Positions 36,438 through 45,419 of a stretch of 64,000 nt of DNA are shown here, one piece after another. Within the stretch, counting starts at the first letter, position 1. Each line of letters begins with the position of its first letter. Below the pieces are notes generated by a model. It had not been told where the DNA came from. It did no database searches and was given only the letters and a program-made list of their open reading frames with translations. This DNA is from Stenotrophomonas sp. WZN-1 (GTDB lineage: Bacteria; Pseudomonadota; Gammaproteobacteria; Xanthomonadales; Xanthomonadaceae). The position numbers and the translations under genes are program-made. The stretch spans positions 186,001 through 250,000 of the forward strand of contig NZ_CP021768.1 of assembly GCF_002192255.1 (NCBI RefSeq), in the 5' to 3' direction.

Positions 36438-36884
36438 TTACGTGCCCACATGCACCCGGTTCGCCTGCTCGGCCAGGCCCAGGTGGTCCAGCGCGATATC
36501 CAGCGCCAGCACATAGCTCTGCGCGCCATACCCGGCGGCGATGCCCAGCCGCTGGCCGACGCCGGCCGGCAGGCACGGCTCGGCCACCGCGCCGTCGTCA
36601 TGCACTTCCACGTAGGCGTTGTGCAGGTACGGCAGCAGGCGCTGCAGGCGCAGGCTGTTGGCACACGCGCCCGGGTCAAGCAGAGTCACCTCGCCGCGGC
36701 TGTGGTCGGCCACGCGCAGGGCGTCCAGCAGTTCCTGCTCCGAACCACAGGCACGGATCGCCACGCTGGTGCCGGCGTCGATCGCACGATGCACCAGCGA
36801 CTTCAGCACCGGCGCCGGCAGGGGCATTGCCGTGCGGATCAGCGCACCGGCCGCTTCCGGGCCACGGATGATGAAGATCGACAT
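36438..36884 (-). CDS. Degenerate type II dehydroquinase-like protein
   Basis: A 148-residue protein that follows the layout of type II 3-dehydroquinate dehydratase (AroQ): IIRGPEA replaces LNGPN at the N-terminus; VAIRACGSEQELLDAL aligns with the RQSNHEGEL region; LLDPGACANS with INPGAYTHTS; YVEVHDDG keeps the His of VEVHxSN; GIAAGYGAQSYVLALDIAL matches the GLGAQGYELAL end. The flexible loop with the catalytic Arg-Tyr is missing and the active-site Asn is Asp, so shikimate-pathway activity is unlikely. It probably forms one unit with the next gene upstream. Function unknown. Confidence 0.65.
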   Translation of the reverse strand: MSIFIIRGPEAAGALIRTAMPLPAPVLKSLVHRAIDAGTSVAIRACGSEQELLDALRVADHSRGEVTLLDPGACANSLRLQRLLPYLHNAYVEVHDDGAVAEPCLPAGVGQRLGIAAGYGAQSYVLALDIALDHLGLAEQANRVHVGT

Positions 36885-36887
36885 GGC

Positions 36888-37289
36888 TCAGCCCTCCTGT
36901 GCCAGGCGGCGGCCGACAATGGCCAGCGACAACGGGTAACCGGCCTGCTGGCTGCGCTGGTCGACCACCACGGCGGCGGGGCCGTGCTGCAGGCGCAGGC
37001 GTGCATCCAGGCCGGGTTCGCTGGGAGCCTGAAGCTCGATGTACTGCGCCGGCAGCCGTTCCAGCGCCGCCTGCAGCGCGCCACCTTCGGCCTGCCATTG
37101 CGCCTCGTCGGCGGCGCCGACATCCAGCAGTACCCAGTCGGCCGAGCGCGCCTGCGGCTGGCACAGGCACTGGCGCACCTCGGACAGGCTGGCACAGTCG
37201 CTGCACAGCACGCGATGGCCGGCCAGCTGCGCCGGCAACTGCGGGCGCGGCGCCGACGAAGATGCGTGGCGGATCACCAGGAGGGTCAT
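36888..37289 (-). CDS. Small protein, possible second dehydroquinase-like remnant
   Basis: A 133-residue protein (MTLLVIRHASSSAPRPQLPA start). Its stop lies three bases before the start of the AroQ-like gene, so they are translationally linked. Weak resemblance to the same fold is visible in WVLLDVGAADEAQWQAEGGA and LPAQYIELQAP (positions of the NPGA and VEVH motifs), but no catalytic residues remain and the C-terminus differs. The start at 37289 is chosen because the protein there resembles the beginning of its neighbour. I do not assign a function. Confidence 0.5.
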   Translation of the reverse strand: MTLLVIRHASSSAPRPQLPAQLAGHRVLCSDCASLSEVRQCLCQPQARSADWVLLDVGAADEAQWQAEGGALQAALERLPAQYIELQAPSEPGLDARLRLQHGPAAVVVDQRSQQAGYPLSLAIVGRRLAQEG

Positions 37290-37406
37290 ACAACACCTTG
37301 CGGAATGCGCCCTGTGGCGCGGTGGGCACACGATGCGCGTGCTGCACGTAAAGGTGCGATGCCCGCAGCCGGGCCGGGGCGTAAAACCTGCGTAACCCGT
37401 GCATCG

Positions 37407-37480
37407 GTAGCGCCGGGCCATGCCCGGCGGCGTGATGAAACGGCCGCGCTGTGCGCTCGCCGGGCGTGGCCCGGCGCTAC
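37407..37480. repeat. SMAG inverted pair
   Basis: GTAGCGCCGGGCCATGCCCG at 37407 faces an inverted copy ending in CTAC at 37480, the same subtype and spacing style as the pairs at 20849 and 56162. Confidence 0.85.
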
Positions 37481-37539
37481 CGGGAACCTCCTGCGTCCGG
37501 ATGTGGTCTGATAGCGCTACTACTTATTCGGAGCCTGTC

Positions 37540-38166
37540 ATGGATGCTGCTGCCCGTCCTCCCTTTTCCGAACGCGCGCTGGCCTGGCTGAAGAAGGAAG
37601 CGTTGCCGCTGCTGGTGATGCTCGGCCTGCTCGCCGCTGCCCGCGATACCCTGGCCAACCACTATGTGGTGCCCAGCGGCTCGATGCAGCCGACCCTGCA
37701 GCCCGGCGACCGGGTGGTGGTGGACATGCGTGCCTATGGCCTGCGCCTGCCGTTCACCGGCAAGGAACTGCTATCGACCGGCGTTCCGCAGCGCGGTGAA
37801 GTGGCGGTATTCGATTCACCGGCCGACGGCACCCGCCTGATCAAGCGCGTGGCGGCGGTGGCCGGTGACCATGTGCAGATGCGCGAGGGCCATCTGAGCA
37901 TCAACGGCCAGCCGCTGCAGATCGCCGACCTGCAGGACGTGGAAGCCTTCGGCGAGCGCCGTGCCCGCCTCGACCTGGACATGGGCGGCGGTCCGGACAT
38001 CGCCGATCTGGTGGTGCCGGCCGGCAAGGTGCTGGTGCTGGGTGACCACCGCGGCAACAGCTTCGATGGCCGCTTCTTCGGTTTCGTCGACGCCGACAAG
38101 CTCTACGGCCGCGCGGTCGCGGTCTATTACCGCCGTGGCGACGGTTTCGAGTGGCAGCGCCTGTAA
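37540..38166 (+). CDS. lepB: Signal peptidase I, short paralogue
   Basis: A 208-residue type I signal peptidase with one N-terminal membrane helix (ALPLLVMLGLLAAARDTL), the Ser48 nucleophile (VPSGSMQPTL), Lys101 general base (RLIKRVAAVAGD) and the C-terminal box GDHRGNSFDGRFFG. It is shorter than the main proteobacterial LepB, which has two membrane helices, and lacks the lepA/rnc neighbours of the housekeeping gene. It is probably a second enzyme with its own substrates. The start at 37540 gives the expected topology. Confidence 0.9.
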   Translation: MDAAARPPFSERALAWLKKEALPLLVMLGLLAAARDTLANHYVVPSGSMQPTLQPGDRVVVDMRAYGLRLPFTGKELLSTGVPQRGEVAVFDSPADGTRLIKRVAAVAGDHVQMREGHLSINGQPLQIADLQDVEAFGERRARLDLDMGGGPDIADLVVPAGKVLVLGDHRGNSFDGRFFGFVDADKLYGRAVAVYYRRGDGFEWQRL

Positions 38167-38171
38167 GCTGA

Positions 38172-38194
38172 ATTGATACTTCTTGTGTATCAAT
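38172..38194. promoter_or_regulatory. LysR-type operator candidate upstream of the MFS gene
   Basis: ATTGATAC-N7-GTATCAAT is a perfect 8-bp inverted repeat containing the T-N11-A core of LysR-type boxes. A second short inverted repeat (CCTGA/TCAGG, 38195-38208) follows directly. It lies about 100 bases before the MFS start, with a LysR gene at the other end of that gene. Confidence 0.55.
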
Positions 38195-38290
38195 CCTGAC
38201 CTATCAGGTTATGGATCGACTGGATCGGCGGGCCTAGTCTGAGGGCCGTTCCCTCCCATGCCCGGCCGTCCCCACCGGCCCATCGATCCC

Positions 38291-39547
38291 ATGACTGGCG
38301 AAACCGCGGCGGCCGTCGAACGCCGCCCCCACACTGTTGATTCCAGCGCCGAGACACGCATCCAGCAGGGCACGCCGGCCTTCCGCCGCACCGCGCTGGC
38401 GCTGTTCCTGGCCGGCTTCTCCACCTTCGGCCTGCTGTACACCGTGCAGCCGCTGCTGCCCGAGTTCAGCCGTCACTTCGGCGTGTCCGCCGCCGGCAGC
38501 GCGATGTCGTTGTCGCTGACCACTGGCACGCTGGCGGTGGCGATGCTGCTGGCCGGCCTGCTGTCCGATGCGGTCGGCCGTCGCCCGTTGATGATCGCTG
38601 CGCTGCTGGCCTCGGCCATGCTGTCGCTGAGCACCGCGCTGGTGGATGACTGGACCACGCTGCTGGTGCTGCGCACCCTGCTTGGCCTGGCGCTGAGCGG
38701 CGTGCCGGCGGTGGCGATGACCTACCTGGTCGAGGAAATGGACAGCCGCGCGCTGGGCCTGGCGATGGGCCTGTACATCGGCGGCAATGCCATCGGTGGC
38801 ATGAGCGGGCGCCTGCTGGCCGGCATCATCGCCGACCATTGGGGCTGGCGCTGGGGCATCGGCGTGGTCTCGATCATCGCCATCGCCAGTACCGTGCTGT
38901 TGTGGCTGCAGCTGCCACCGTCGCGGCATTTCCATGCACGTCGCGGCGGCCTGCGCCAGTTGCCGTCGCGCTGGCGCACGCTGTTCGCCGACCCGGGCCT
39001 GCCGTGGCTGTTCGCCACCTCGTTCGTGCTGATGGGCGTGTTCGTCACCCTCTACAACTACCTGGGCTACCACCTGCTGGCGCCGCCGTACCACCTCAGC
39101 CAGACCGTGGTCGGCCTGATCTTCAGCGTCTACCTGGTGGGCACCTTCAGCTCGGCGTGGATGGGCCAGCAGGCCACGCGCTACGGCCGCGGCCGCATCC
39201 TGTCGATCTCGTTCGCGTTGATCGGCGCCGGCATCGCGTTGCTGGCGACGCCATGGCTGAGCACGATGGCACTGGGCATCGCGCTGGTGACCTTCGGCTT
39301 CTTCGGCGGCCACTCGGTGGCCAGCAGCTGGGTCGGCAGCCGCGCCGGTGCGATGCGCGCCGAAGCCTCGGCGCTGTACCTGTTCGCCTATTACCTGGGT
39401 TCGAGCGTGCTCGGTGGTGTGGGCGGCCTGGCTTACGCGGCCTGGGATTGGCTGGGTGTGTGCCTGTTCGCCGCCGTGCTGACCCTGATCGGCGGTGGCA
39501 TTGTCTGGGCGCTGCAGCAGCGCGCCCCGCAGCCGGTGACGGCGTGA
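38291..39547 (+). CDS. MFS transporter, YnfM-like
   Basis: A 418-residue major facilitator with 12 predicted membrane helices and the loop 2-3 motif LLSDAVGRRPLMI. The N-terminus (GTPAFRRTALALFLAGFSTF, LLYTVQPLLPEFS) closely follows E. coli YnfM, a putative sugar/arabinose exporter. An ATG at 38258 in the same frame is an alternative start; 38291 (MTGETAAAVE) gives the family length. The convergent LysR gene downstream is probably its regulator, as ynfL neighbours ynfM in E. coli. The substrate is unknown. Confidence 0.88.
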   Translation: MTGETAAAVERRPHTVDSSAETRIQQGTPAFRRTALALFLAGFSTFGLLYTVQPLLPEFSRHFGVSAAGSAMSLSLTTGTLAVAMLLAGLLSDAVGRRPLMIAALLASAMLSLSTALVDDWTTLLVLRTLLGLALSGVPAVAMTYLVEEMDSRALGLAMGLYIGGNAIGGMSGRLLAGIIADHWGWRWGIGVVSIIAIASTVLLWLQLPPSRHFHARRGGLRQLPSRWRTLFADPGLPWLFATSFVLMGVFVTLYNYLGYHLLAPPYHLSQTVVGLIFSVYLVGTFSSAWMGQQATRYGRGRILSISFALIGAGIALLATPWLSTMALGIALVTFGFFGGHSVASSWVGSRAGAMRAEASALYLFAYYLGSSVLGGVGGLAYAAWDWLGVCLFAAVLTLIGGGIVWALQQRAPQPVTA

Positions 39548-39556
39548 TCCTGCTCT

Positions 39557-39615
39557 GGTAGATGCCGACCTTGGTCGGCGCTGTGGCCGTGGGCCAACCA
39601 AGGTTGGCCACTACC
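39557..39615. repeat. Two SMAG-like hairpins
   Basis: A GGTAGATGCCGACC/GGTCGGC hairpin and an inverted GGCCAACC/GGTTGGCC hairpin closing with CTACC lie between the convergent MFS and LysR genes. Confidence 0.75.
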
Positions 39616-39630
39616 GGGTGGACTGCACGC

Positions 39631-40539
39631 TCACCCTTCGGCGAACGCCTCACGCAGCAGCCCGGCGAAATTGCGGATCAACGGCGTCACACCCTCGCGG
39701 TGCCACGCCAGCTGCACCTCCGAATGCGCACCGGCATCGGCCAGCGCGACGAAGCGCGCGCCCTCCACGCGGATGTGATCGCAGGACGACGGCAGGATCG
39801 CCGCACCCAGGCCGGCGGCGGCCAGACTGATCAGGGTCGAGGCCTCACCGGCCTCCTGCACGATGCGCGGGGTGAAGCCCGCCGCCGCGCACAATGCGAT
39901 CATGTGGTCATGGATGCCCGCACCGGCGCTGCGGCGAAATGCCACGAACGGCTCCTGCGCAAAATCGCGCAGCGACAGCGCACCCTGCGCCGGGAGTCTG
40001 TGCAGGGCAGGGTGGTCGGCGTGCACGATCAGCGCCAGTGGATCGACGAACAGGCTGTGCGCCACCAGCTCCGGTGGCAGCGCACGCTTGCGGATGATGC
40101 CCACGTCCAGTGAACCGTCGAGCAGCGCATCGATCTGCTGCAGGGTGTTCATCTCGCTCAGCTGCAGGCGCACCTGCGGATAGCGTTGGCGGTACTGCAG
40201 GATCGAGCGCGGAATCTGCGGCGACAGTGGCGTCGCGCGGGTCAGCCCGATGCGTAGCTCACCCTGCTCACCGCGCTGCGCGCGCTGGACTTCGTCCACC
40301 GCCGTTTCCACCTGCTGCACGATGGCCCGTGCACGTTCCTGCAGCAGCTCACCGGCAGGCGTCAGCTGCACGCGACGATGGCTGCGCACGAACAGGCGCG
40401 CACCGATCAGGTCTTCCAGCTGGCGGATCTGCTGGCTGAGTGGTGGCTGCGACATGCCCAGCCGCTCCGCCGCCTTGCCGAAGTGCAGCGTATCGGCGAC
40501 GGCAAGGAAGTAACGCAGATGGCGGAGTTCGATGGACAT
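39631..40539 (-). CDS. LysR-family regulator, YnfL-like
   Basis: A 302-residue LysR regulator: winged helix-turn-helix at residues 1-65 (ELRHLRYFLAVADTLHFGKA, RLGMSQPPLSQQIRQLEDL) and a periplasmic-binding-like effector domain (ELRIGLTRATPLSP, DVGIIRKRALPPELVA). It is tail to tail with the YnfM-like exporter and probably controls it through the palindrome at 38172. The ATG at 40539 has no Shine-Dalgarno but a TAGACT box six bases upstream, so the message may be leaderless. Confidence 0.9.
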   Translation of the reverse strand: MSIELRHLRYFLAVADTLHFGKAAERLGMSQPPLSQQIRQLEDLIGARLFVRSHRRVQLTPAGELLQERARAIVQQVETAVDEVQRAQRGEQGELRIGLTRATPLSPQIPRSILQYRQRYPQVRLQLSEMNTLQQIDALLDGSLDVGIIRKRALPPELVAHSLFVDPLALIVHADHPALHRLPAQGALSLRDFAQEPFVAFRRSAGAGIHDHMIALCAAAGFTPRIVQEAGEASTLISLAAAGLGAAILPSSCDHIRVEGARFVALADAGAHSEVQLAWHREGVTPLIRNFAGLLREAFAEG

Positions 40540-40545
40540 GGGTGC

Positions 40546-40551
40546 AGTCTA
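40546..40551 (-). promoter_or_regulatory. -10 hexamer, leaderless LysR gene
   Basis: TAGACT on the minus strand ends six bases before the ATG of the YnfL-like regulator. Confidence 0.42.
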
Positions 40552-40570
40552 TTCATCGCCGGCGGGAAAT

Positions 40571-40609
40571 GGGGTCAGAGCCCGTTGCGCAGCAACGGGC
40601 TCTGACCCC
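40571..40609. repeat. 18-bp perfect inverted repeat
   Basis: GGGGTCAGAGCCCGTTGC, a 3-base loop, then its exact complement. This GGGGTCAGAGCCC type of palindrome is common between genes of Xanthomonadaceae. It is distinct from the SMAG hairpins. Confidence 0.8.
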
Positions 40610-40627
40610 GCCAGATCGCGGCCAACT

Positions 40628-40908
40628 GTCGAAGGCGGGGTGGGTCCGGTTGCGGGGGCGTGAGCCGCATGGGCCCGAGGCATGCCTCGGGCGGGTTGGG
40701 CAAGACGCCCAACCCCGGTCTTGCCGTGTGCGCAGGACAGCGCACACGAGCAAGCGGCGACCGAGCTTACATGGGTGAGGGCGCTTTGCTTGCGAAGCAC
40801 CGCTTCGCAAGCGCCCGAACGCACAGCCGCCAGCGGTTGGGCCGGGCCCCGGAGGGGGACTTGCAGCGTCCCCCCGCAACCGGATCCCCCCCGCCATCCC
40901 ACGGAATG
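40628..40908. repeat. Modular inverted-repeat element, long form
   Basis: This roughly 280-base element has the same outer arms as the element at 28352 (GTCGAAGGCGGGGTGGGTCC on the left; CCATCCCACGGAATGC on the right) but a much longer interior. The interior folds into several local hairpins: CCCGAGG/CCTCGGG (40674-40691), CGTGTGCGC/GCGCACACG (about 40724-40748) and GGCGCTTTGCTTGCGAAGC with CGCTTCGCAAGCGCC (about 40779-40815). No reading frame here has codon structure worth calling. It fills most of the gap between the two LysR genes. A TTGACG triplication (40916-40935) follows. Confidence 0.7.
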
Positions 40909-40980
40909 CCCGCTTTTGACGTTGACGTTGACGTTGCTTCGGCTTCGGCAGGTGCAGGGCGCAGCCCTGCCGAACACCCC

Positions 40981-41949
40981 TCACCGCTCGGAATGCCCGC
41001 TCTGGTCGTAATCGCGCGGACTGAACAACTCCGGCTGGATCAGCTCGATGAACGCCCGCGCCTGCGCCGACAGCGCCTTGCCCCGCCGCACGATCACCCC
41101 ATAACTGCGTTCCGGGAACCAGCGCTTCATCGACCGCGCCGCCAACCGCTCGCGATCGGCCTCGTTCAGGCACAGCGCCGGCACGATGGAAATGCCCATG
41201 CCCATCGCCACGTACTGCTTGATCACCTCCCAGCCGCCCACCTCCAGCGCCACGGTGTAGGCGATGCGGTGGCGCTGGAACACCTGGTCGACCAGGCGGT
41301 AGGTGATCTGCCGCTTCGGCGGCAACACCAGTGGATAGCGTGCGATGTCGGCCAGTTCCAGCTCGCCACCGCTGGCCAGCGGATGGTCGTGCGGCGCGAT
41401 CAGCACCTGCTCGAAGCGGTAGGCCGGGGCGTAGCTGAGGTCGGCTGGCACATCGGTCATCGAACCGATCGCCAGGTCGGCGGCGTCCTCGCGCAGCAGG
41501 TCGGTGCCGTCGGCGCTGATTGCGTTGTGCAGGGTCAGGCGCACGTCCGGGTGGTGCAGGCGGAAGCGTTCGACGATCTTCGGCAGCAGGTACAGGATGG
41601 TCGAGCTGTTGGCGGCGATGTTCAGCTCGCCCGCATCCAGGCCGCGCACCTTGTCGCGGAAACGCGCCTCCAGCCCATCCAGGTTCTCCACCAGCGGCTG
41701 TGCCATTTCGTACAGCAGCTGGCCTTCGCGGCTGGGCACCAGGCGCCGCCCACTGCGCTCGAACAACGGCACCCCCAGCTCGCGTTCCAGCGCCTGCAAC
41801 TGCAGGCTGATCGCCGGCTGGCTGACGAAAAGTGCCTCAGCCGCCCGTGAGACCGAGCCCAGGCGCACGGTCTGGCAGAACGCGCGCAGCGGCTTCAGCC
41901 GGTCGGATTTGTAGGAAAAACGCGGACTTGGCGGGGGGCGTGTGGTCAT
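40981..41949 (-). CDS. LysR-family regulator (CysB-like) of the glyoxylate genes
   Basis: A 322-residue LysR regulator with an N-terminal HTH (LKPLRAFCQTVRLGSVSRAA, LFVSQPAISLQLQALEREL) and effector domain (GELNIAANSSTILYLLP, DLAIGSMTDVPADL). It is transcribed divergently from aceB with 110 bases between, so it very likely controls the aceB-aceA genes and itself. The effector-binding domain is nearer to the CysB/CbL type. The start at 41949 (MTTRPPPSPRFSYKSD) fits relatives; the long upstream extension is rejected. Confidence 0.88.
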   Translation of the reverse strand: MTTRPPPSPRFSYKSDRLKPLRAFCQTVRLGSVSRAAEALFVSQPAISLQLQALERELGVPLFERSGRRLVPSREGQLLYEMAQPLVENLDGLEARFRDKVRGLDAGELNIAANSSTILYLLPKIVERFRLHHPDVRLTLHNAISADGTDLLREDAADLAIGSMTDVPADLSYAPAYRFEQVLIAPHDHPLASGGELELADIARYPLVLPPKRQITYRLVDQVFQRHRIAYTVALEVGGWEVIKQYVAMGMGISIVPALCLNEADRERLAARSMKRWFPERSYGVIVRRGKALSAQARAFIELIQPELFSPRDYDQSGHSER

Positions 41950-41984
41950 CGCGTCACAAGTATTAGCACAATTTATGTAGAACA

Positions 41985-42005
41985 TTGCAAAAACTGTTTT
42001 GCCAA
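41985..42005. promoter_or_regulatory. Operator candidate between LysR and aceB
   Basis: TTGCAAAA-ACTG-TTTTGCCAA is an inverted repeat in the AT-rich centre of the divergent promoter region. It is the most likely LysR binding site. Confidence 0.5.
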
Positions 42006-42059
42006 ATACTCGGACCCAGCGGCACCGTGGAGGCGTTCCCCCACCGCTGGAGTCTCCCC

Positions 42060-43685
42060 ATGTCCGCCGTCGCTTCCGCTGTTCCCACCACCGCCGCCAG
42101 CAAGGCCACCCCCGGTATCGCCCTGGCGACCCGCGTGGCCGGCCAGGACACCCTGCTGCCGGCGCCGCTGCTGGCCCTGCTGGTGTCGCTGCACCGCGCG
42201 GTGGAACCGGGCCGGCAGGCACGGCTGCAGGCGCGCCGCGAGCGCCAGGCGTTCTTCGACCAGGGCGGCCTGCCGGACTTCCGCACGGACACCACCGCGA
42301 TCCGCAGCGGCGACTGGCGCGTTGCGCCGCTGCCGGCCGCGCTGCAGGACCGCCGCGTCGAGATCACCGGCCCGACCGACCCCAAGATGGTCATCAACGC
42401 GCTGAACTCCGGCGCCAAGGTGTTCATGGCCGACTTCGAGGATTCGACCTCGCCGACCTGGCGCAACCTGCTGGCCGGGCAGCAGTCGCTGGCCGCCGCG
42501 GTGCGTGGCGATCTCGAATACACCGCACCCAATGGAAAGCACTACGCCCTGCGCCCGTACGACGAGCAGGCGGTGCTGATCGTGCGACCGCGTGGCTGGC
42601 ACCTGGACGAGAAGCACGTGCGCATCGATGGCCAGTTCATCGCAGGCGGCTTGTTCGACGCGGCGGTGTTCGCCTTCCACAACGCCCGCACCCTGCAGGC
42701 GAAGGATCGTGGCCCGTACTTCTACCTGCCCAAGCTGCAGAGCATGGAAGAAGCGGCGCTGTGGGAGACCGCGCTGTCGCACATCGAAGGCATGCTCGGC
42801 CTGCCGCACGGCCAGATCAAGGTGACCGTGCTGATCGAAACGTTGCCGGCAGTGTTCGAGATGGACGAGATCCTGCATGCGCTGCGTGACCGCATCGTCG
42901 GCCTGAACTGCGGCCGCTGGGATTACATTTTCTCGTACCTGAAGACCTTCCGCCGCCACGCCGACCGCGTGCTGCCCGAGCGCGGCCAGGTGACCATGAC
43001 CCAGCCGTTCCTGAAGGCGTATTCGGAGCTGCTGATCCAGACCTGCCATCGCCGCGGAGCGCATGCGATGGGCGGCATGGCCGCGCAGATTCCGATCAAC
43101 AACGATGCCGCCGCCAACGAGCAGGCGATGGCCCGCGTGCGCGCCGACAAGCTGCGTGAAGTCAGCGCTGGCCACGACGGTACCTGGGTCGCGCACCCGG
43201 CGCTGATTCCGGTGGCGATGGCGATCTTCGACGAGCACATGCCCGGTGCGAACCAGCACAGCGTGCTGCGCCAGGATGTGCGCGTCGGCCGCGACGAACT
43301 GATTGCGCGGCCGCCGGGCACCATCACCCGCGCCGGTTTCGAAGGCAACGTGGAAGTCTGCGTGCGCTACCTGGCGGCGTGGCTGGATGGCAACGGCTGC
43401 GTGCCGATCCATCACCTGATGGAGGATGCGGCCACCGCCGAGATCAGCCGCAGCCAGCTGTGGCAGTGGCTGCATACGCCGGGCCAGCAGCTGGACGACG
43501 GCACCGCCATCGACCTGGCCCTGCTGGATACCACGCTGGCGCAGCTGCCCGCACGGCTGGGTGACACTGCCGCGCTGCCCGGTGGCGCGCGCATCGGCGA
43601 GGCCATCGCCCTGCTCGGCGAACTGAGCCGCAGCAATGAACTGACCGATTTCCTGACCTTGCCGGCCTACGCGCGCATCGACTGA
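42060..43685 (+). CDS. aceB: Malate synthase A
   Basis: A 541-residue malate synthase A that condenses glyoxylate with acetyl-CoA in the glyoxylate shunt. Family motifs include [68 protein letters not shown] and the C-terminal catalytic region [20 protein letters not shown]. It is followed after 64 bases by aceA, giving the usual aceBA operon; no aceK is seen. Expression is probably under the divergent LysR gene. Confidence 0.97.
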   Translation: MSAVASAVPTTAASKATPGIALATRVAGQDTLLPAPLLALLVSLHRAVEPGRQARLQARRERQAFFDQGGLPDFRTDTTAIRSGDWRVAPLPAALQDRRVEITGPTDPKMVINALNSGAKVFMADFEDSTSPTWRNLLAGQQSLAAAVRGDLEYTAPNGKHYALRPYDEQAVLIVRPRGWHLDEKHVRIDGQFIAGGLFDAAVFAFHNARTLQAKDRGPYFYLPKLQSMEEAALWETALSHIEGMLGLPHGQIKVTVLIETLPAVFEMDEILHALRDRIVGLNCGRWDYIFSYLKTFRRHADRVLPERGQVTMTQPFLKAYSELLIQTCHRRGAHAMGGMAAQIPINNDAAANEQAMARVRADKLREVSAGHDGTWVAHPALIPVAMAIFDEHMPGANQHSVLRQDVRVGRDELIARPPGTITRAGFEGNVEVCVRYLAAWLDGNGCVPIHHLMEDAATAEISRSQLWQWLHTPGQQLDDGTAIDLALLDTTLAQLPARLGDTAALPGGARIGEAIALLGELSRSNELTDFLTLPAYARID

Positions 43686-43749
43686 CCGACTGCCCGCAAA
43701 CCCGCCGTTTCCCTCCCCGCTGCACGCACGAACCGAACTGGAGAAAGAC

Positions 43750-45051
43750 ATGAGCAAGCTGCCCACTGCCGAACAGATCCAGCACGACTGGGATACCAAC
43801 CCGCGTTGGGAAGGCATCCAGCGCAACTACAGCGCCGCCGACGTGGTGCGCCTGCGCGGCACCGTCCACATCGAGCATTCGCTGGCCCGCCTGGGGGCGG
43901 AGAAGCTGTGGGCGTCACTGCATGAGCGCGAGTTCGTCAACGCGCTGGGTGCATTGACCGGCAACCAGGCCATGCAGCAGGTCAAGGCGGGCCTGAAGGC
44001 GATCTACCTGTCCGGCTGGCAGGTGGCGGCCGACGCCAACCTGGCCGGCCAGATGTATCCGGACCAGTCGCTGTACCCGGCCGATTCGGTGCCGGCGGTG
44101 GTCAAGCGCATCAACAACACGCTGCTGCGCGCCGACCAGCTGCACCACGCCGAAGGCAAGGACGAGATCGATTTCCTGCAGCCGATCGTCGCCGATGCGG
44201 AGGCCGGTTTCGGCGGCGTGCTCAATGCGTTCGAACTGATGAAGGCGATGATCGAAGCCGGTGCCGCTGGCGTGCACTTCGAAGACCAGCTGGCTTCGGT
44301 GAAGAAGTGTGGCCACATGGGTGGCAAGGTGCTGGTGCCGACCCGCGAGGCGATCGAGAAGCTCAACGCCGCGCGCCTGGCCGCCGACGTGCTGGGCGTG
44401 CCGACCCTGCTGGTGGCGCGTACCGATGCCGAAGCCGCGGATCTGCTGACCAGCGACATCGACGGCAATGACCGGCCGTTCACCACCGGCGAGCGCACTG
44501 TCGAGGGCTTCTACAAGACCCGCAATGGCCTGGACCAGGCGATCAGCCGTGGCCTGGCCTACGCGCCCTACGCCGACCTGGTGTGGTGCGAAACCGGCAA
44601 GCCGGACCTGGAATTCGCTCGGAAATTCGCCGAGGCGATCCATGCGAAGTTCCCGGGCAAGCTGCTGGCCTACAACTGCTCGCCCAGCTTCAACTGGAAG
44701 AAGAACCTGGACGACGCCACCATTGCCAAGTTCCAGCGCGAACTGGGCAGCTACGGCTACAAGTTCCAGTTCATCACGCTGGCCGGTTTCCACGCCTTGA
44801 ACTACGGCATGTTCAACCTGGCCCACGGCTACGCACGCCGCCAGATGAGCGCGTTCGTGGAATTGCAGGAAGCCGAGTTCGAAGCGGCCGAGCGCGGCTT
44901 CACTGCAGTCAAGCACCAGCGCGAGGTCGGTACCGGCTACTTCGACGCCGTGACCCAGGCGATCCAGCAGGGCCAGTCGTCGACCACCGCGCTGACCGGC
45001 TCGACCGAGGAAGAGCAGTTCCACGGCGGCCGCAGCGAACGCGCGGCGTGA
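43750..45051 (+). CDS. aceA: Isocitrate lyase
   Basis: A 433-residue isocitrate lyase that splits isocitrate to glyoxylate and succinate. The active-site motif [14 protein letters not shown] carries the catalytic Cys; [10 protein letters not shown] and [13 protein letters not shown] are further signatures. GGAGAAA precedes the ATG. It is the second gene of the aceBA operon and is followed by a SMAG and a terminator. The pathway lets the cell grow on acetate, fatty acids and, here, acetyl-CoA from leucine and lysine breakdown. Confidence 0.98.
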   Translation: MSKLPTAEQIQHDWDTNPRWEGIQRNYSAADVVRLRGTVHIEHSLARLGAEKLWASLHEREFVNALGALTGNQAMQQVKAGLKAIYLSGWQVAADANLAGQMYPDQSLYPADSVPAVVKRINNTLLRADQLHHAEGKDEIDFLQPIVADAEAGFGGVLNAFELMKAMIEAGAAGVHFEDQLASVKKCGHMGGKVLVPTREAIEKLNAARLAADVLGVPTLLVARTDAEAADLLTSDIDGNDRPFTTGERTVEGFYKTRNGLDQAISRGLAYAPYADLVWCETGKPDLEFARKFAEAIHAKFPGKLLAYNCSPSFNWKKNLDDATIAKFQRELGSYGYKFQFITLAGFHALNYGMFNLAHGYARRQMSAFVELQEAEFEAAERGFTAVKHQREVGTGYFDAVTQAIQQGQSSTTALTGSTEEEQFHGGRSERAA

Positions 45052-45055
45052 TGCG

Positions 45056-45079
45056 GTAGTGCCGGCCAGCGGCCGGCAC
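45056..45079. repeat. SMAG hairpin
   Basis: GTAGTGCCGGCCAGCGGCCG followed by GCAC, just after the aceA stop. Confidence 0.8.
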
Positions 45080-45122
45080 CACCGGGCCTCAGAGCGATCA
45101 GGGTGGCCAGGGAAGGGCCAGA

Positions 45123-45160
45123 CAACGCCGGCCGGTCGGGGGACCTGCCGGCGTTGTTGT
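45123..45160 (+). terminator. Terminator downstream of aceA
   Basis: CAACGCCGGC and GCCGGCGTTG form a 10-bp stem, followed by TTGTTGT. It ends the aceBA transcript. Confidence 0.65.
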
Positions 45161-45304
45161 ATCGATGCAAGGGTGCAGCGCGCGGGCAGCGTCAATCAGG
45201 CGCACCCCTGGTCCCGGCAACTTGGCCGGAACCCTGTGAAACCCGGCATCGGATTGATCCAGCAGGAGTTTTGCCCGGACACCGGTGACCAGAATGGGCC
45301 ACCA

Positions 45305-45330
45305 CCGATCTTCACATCAATCAAGATCGG
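45305..45330. promoter_or_regulatory. Inverted repeat upstream of the diguanylate cyclase gene
   Basis: CCGATCTT-N10-AAGATCGG, a perfect 8-bp inverted repeat 90 bases before the start, is followed by an AT-rich stretch and TATGCT (45375-45380) that may be a -10. It could be an operator; the protein that binds is unknown. The remainder of the gap 45160-45305 shows nothing else. Confidence 0.4.
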
Positions 45331-45419
45331 TTGAAGGCTCAAAATGAGATAGGGCGCACACTTTAAAGCGGTGCTATGCTCCGCGGCTCACCAGGGGACG
45401 CTGGCGGCGGGTGCAGGGA

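Noticed and set aside
40660..41850. 396-codon plus-strand frame through the structured element and LysR gene
   Set aside because: It is antisense to LysR and passes through hairpins; no domain or start signal.
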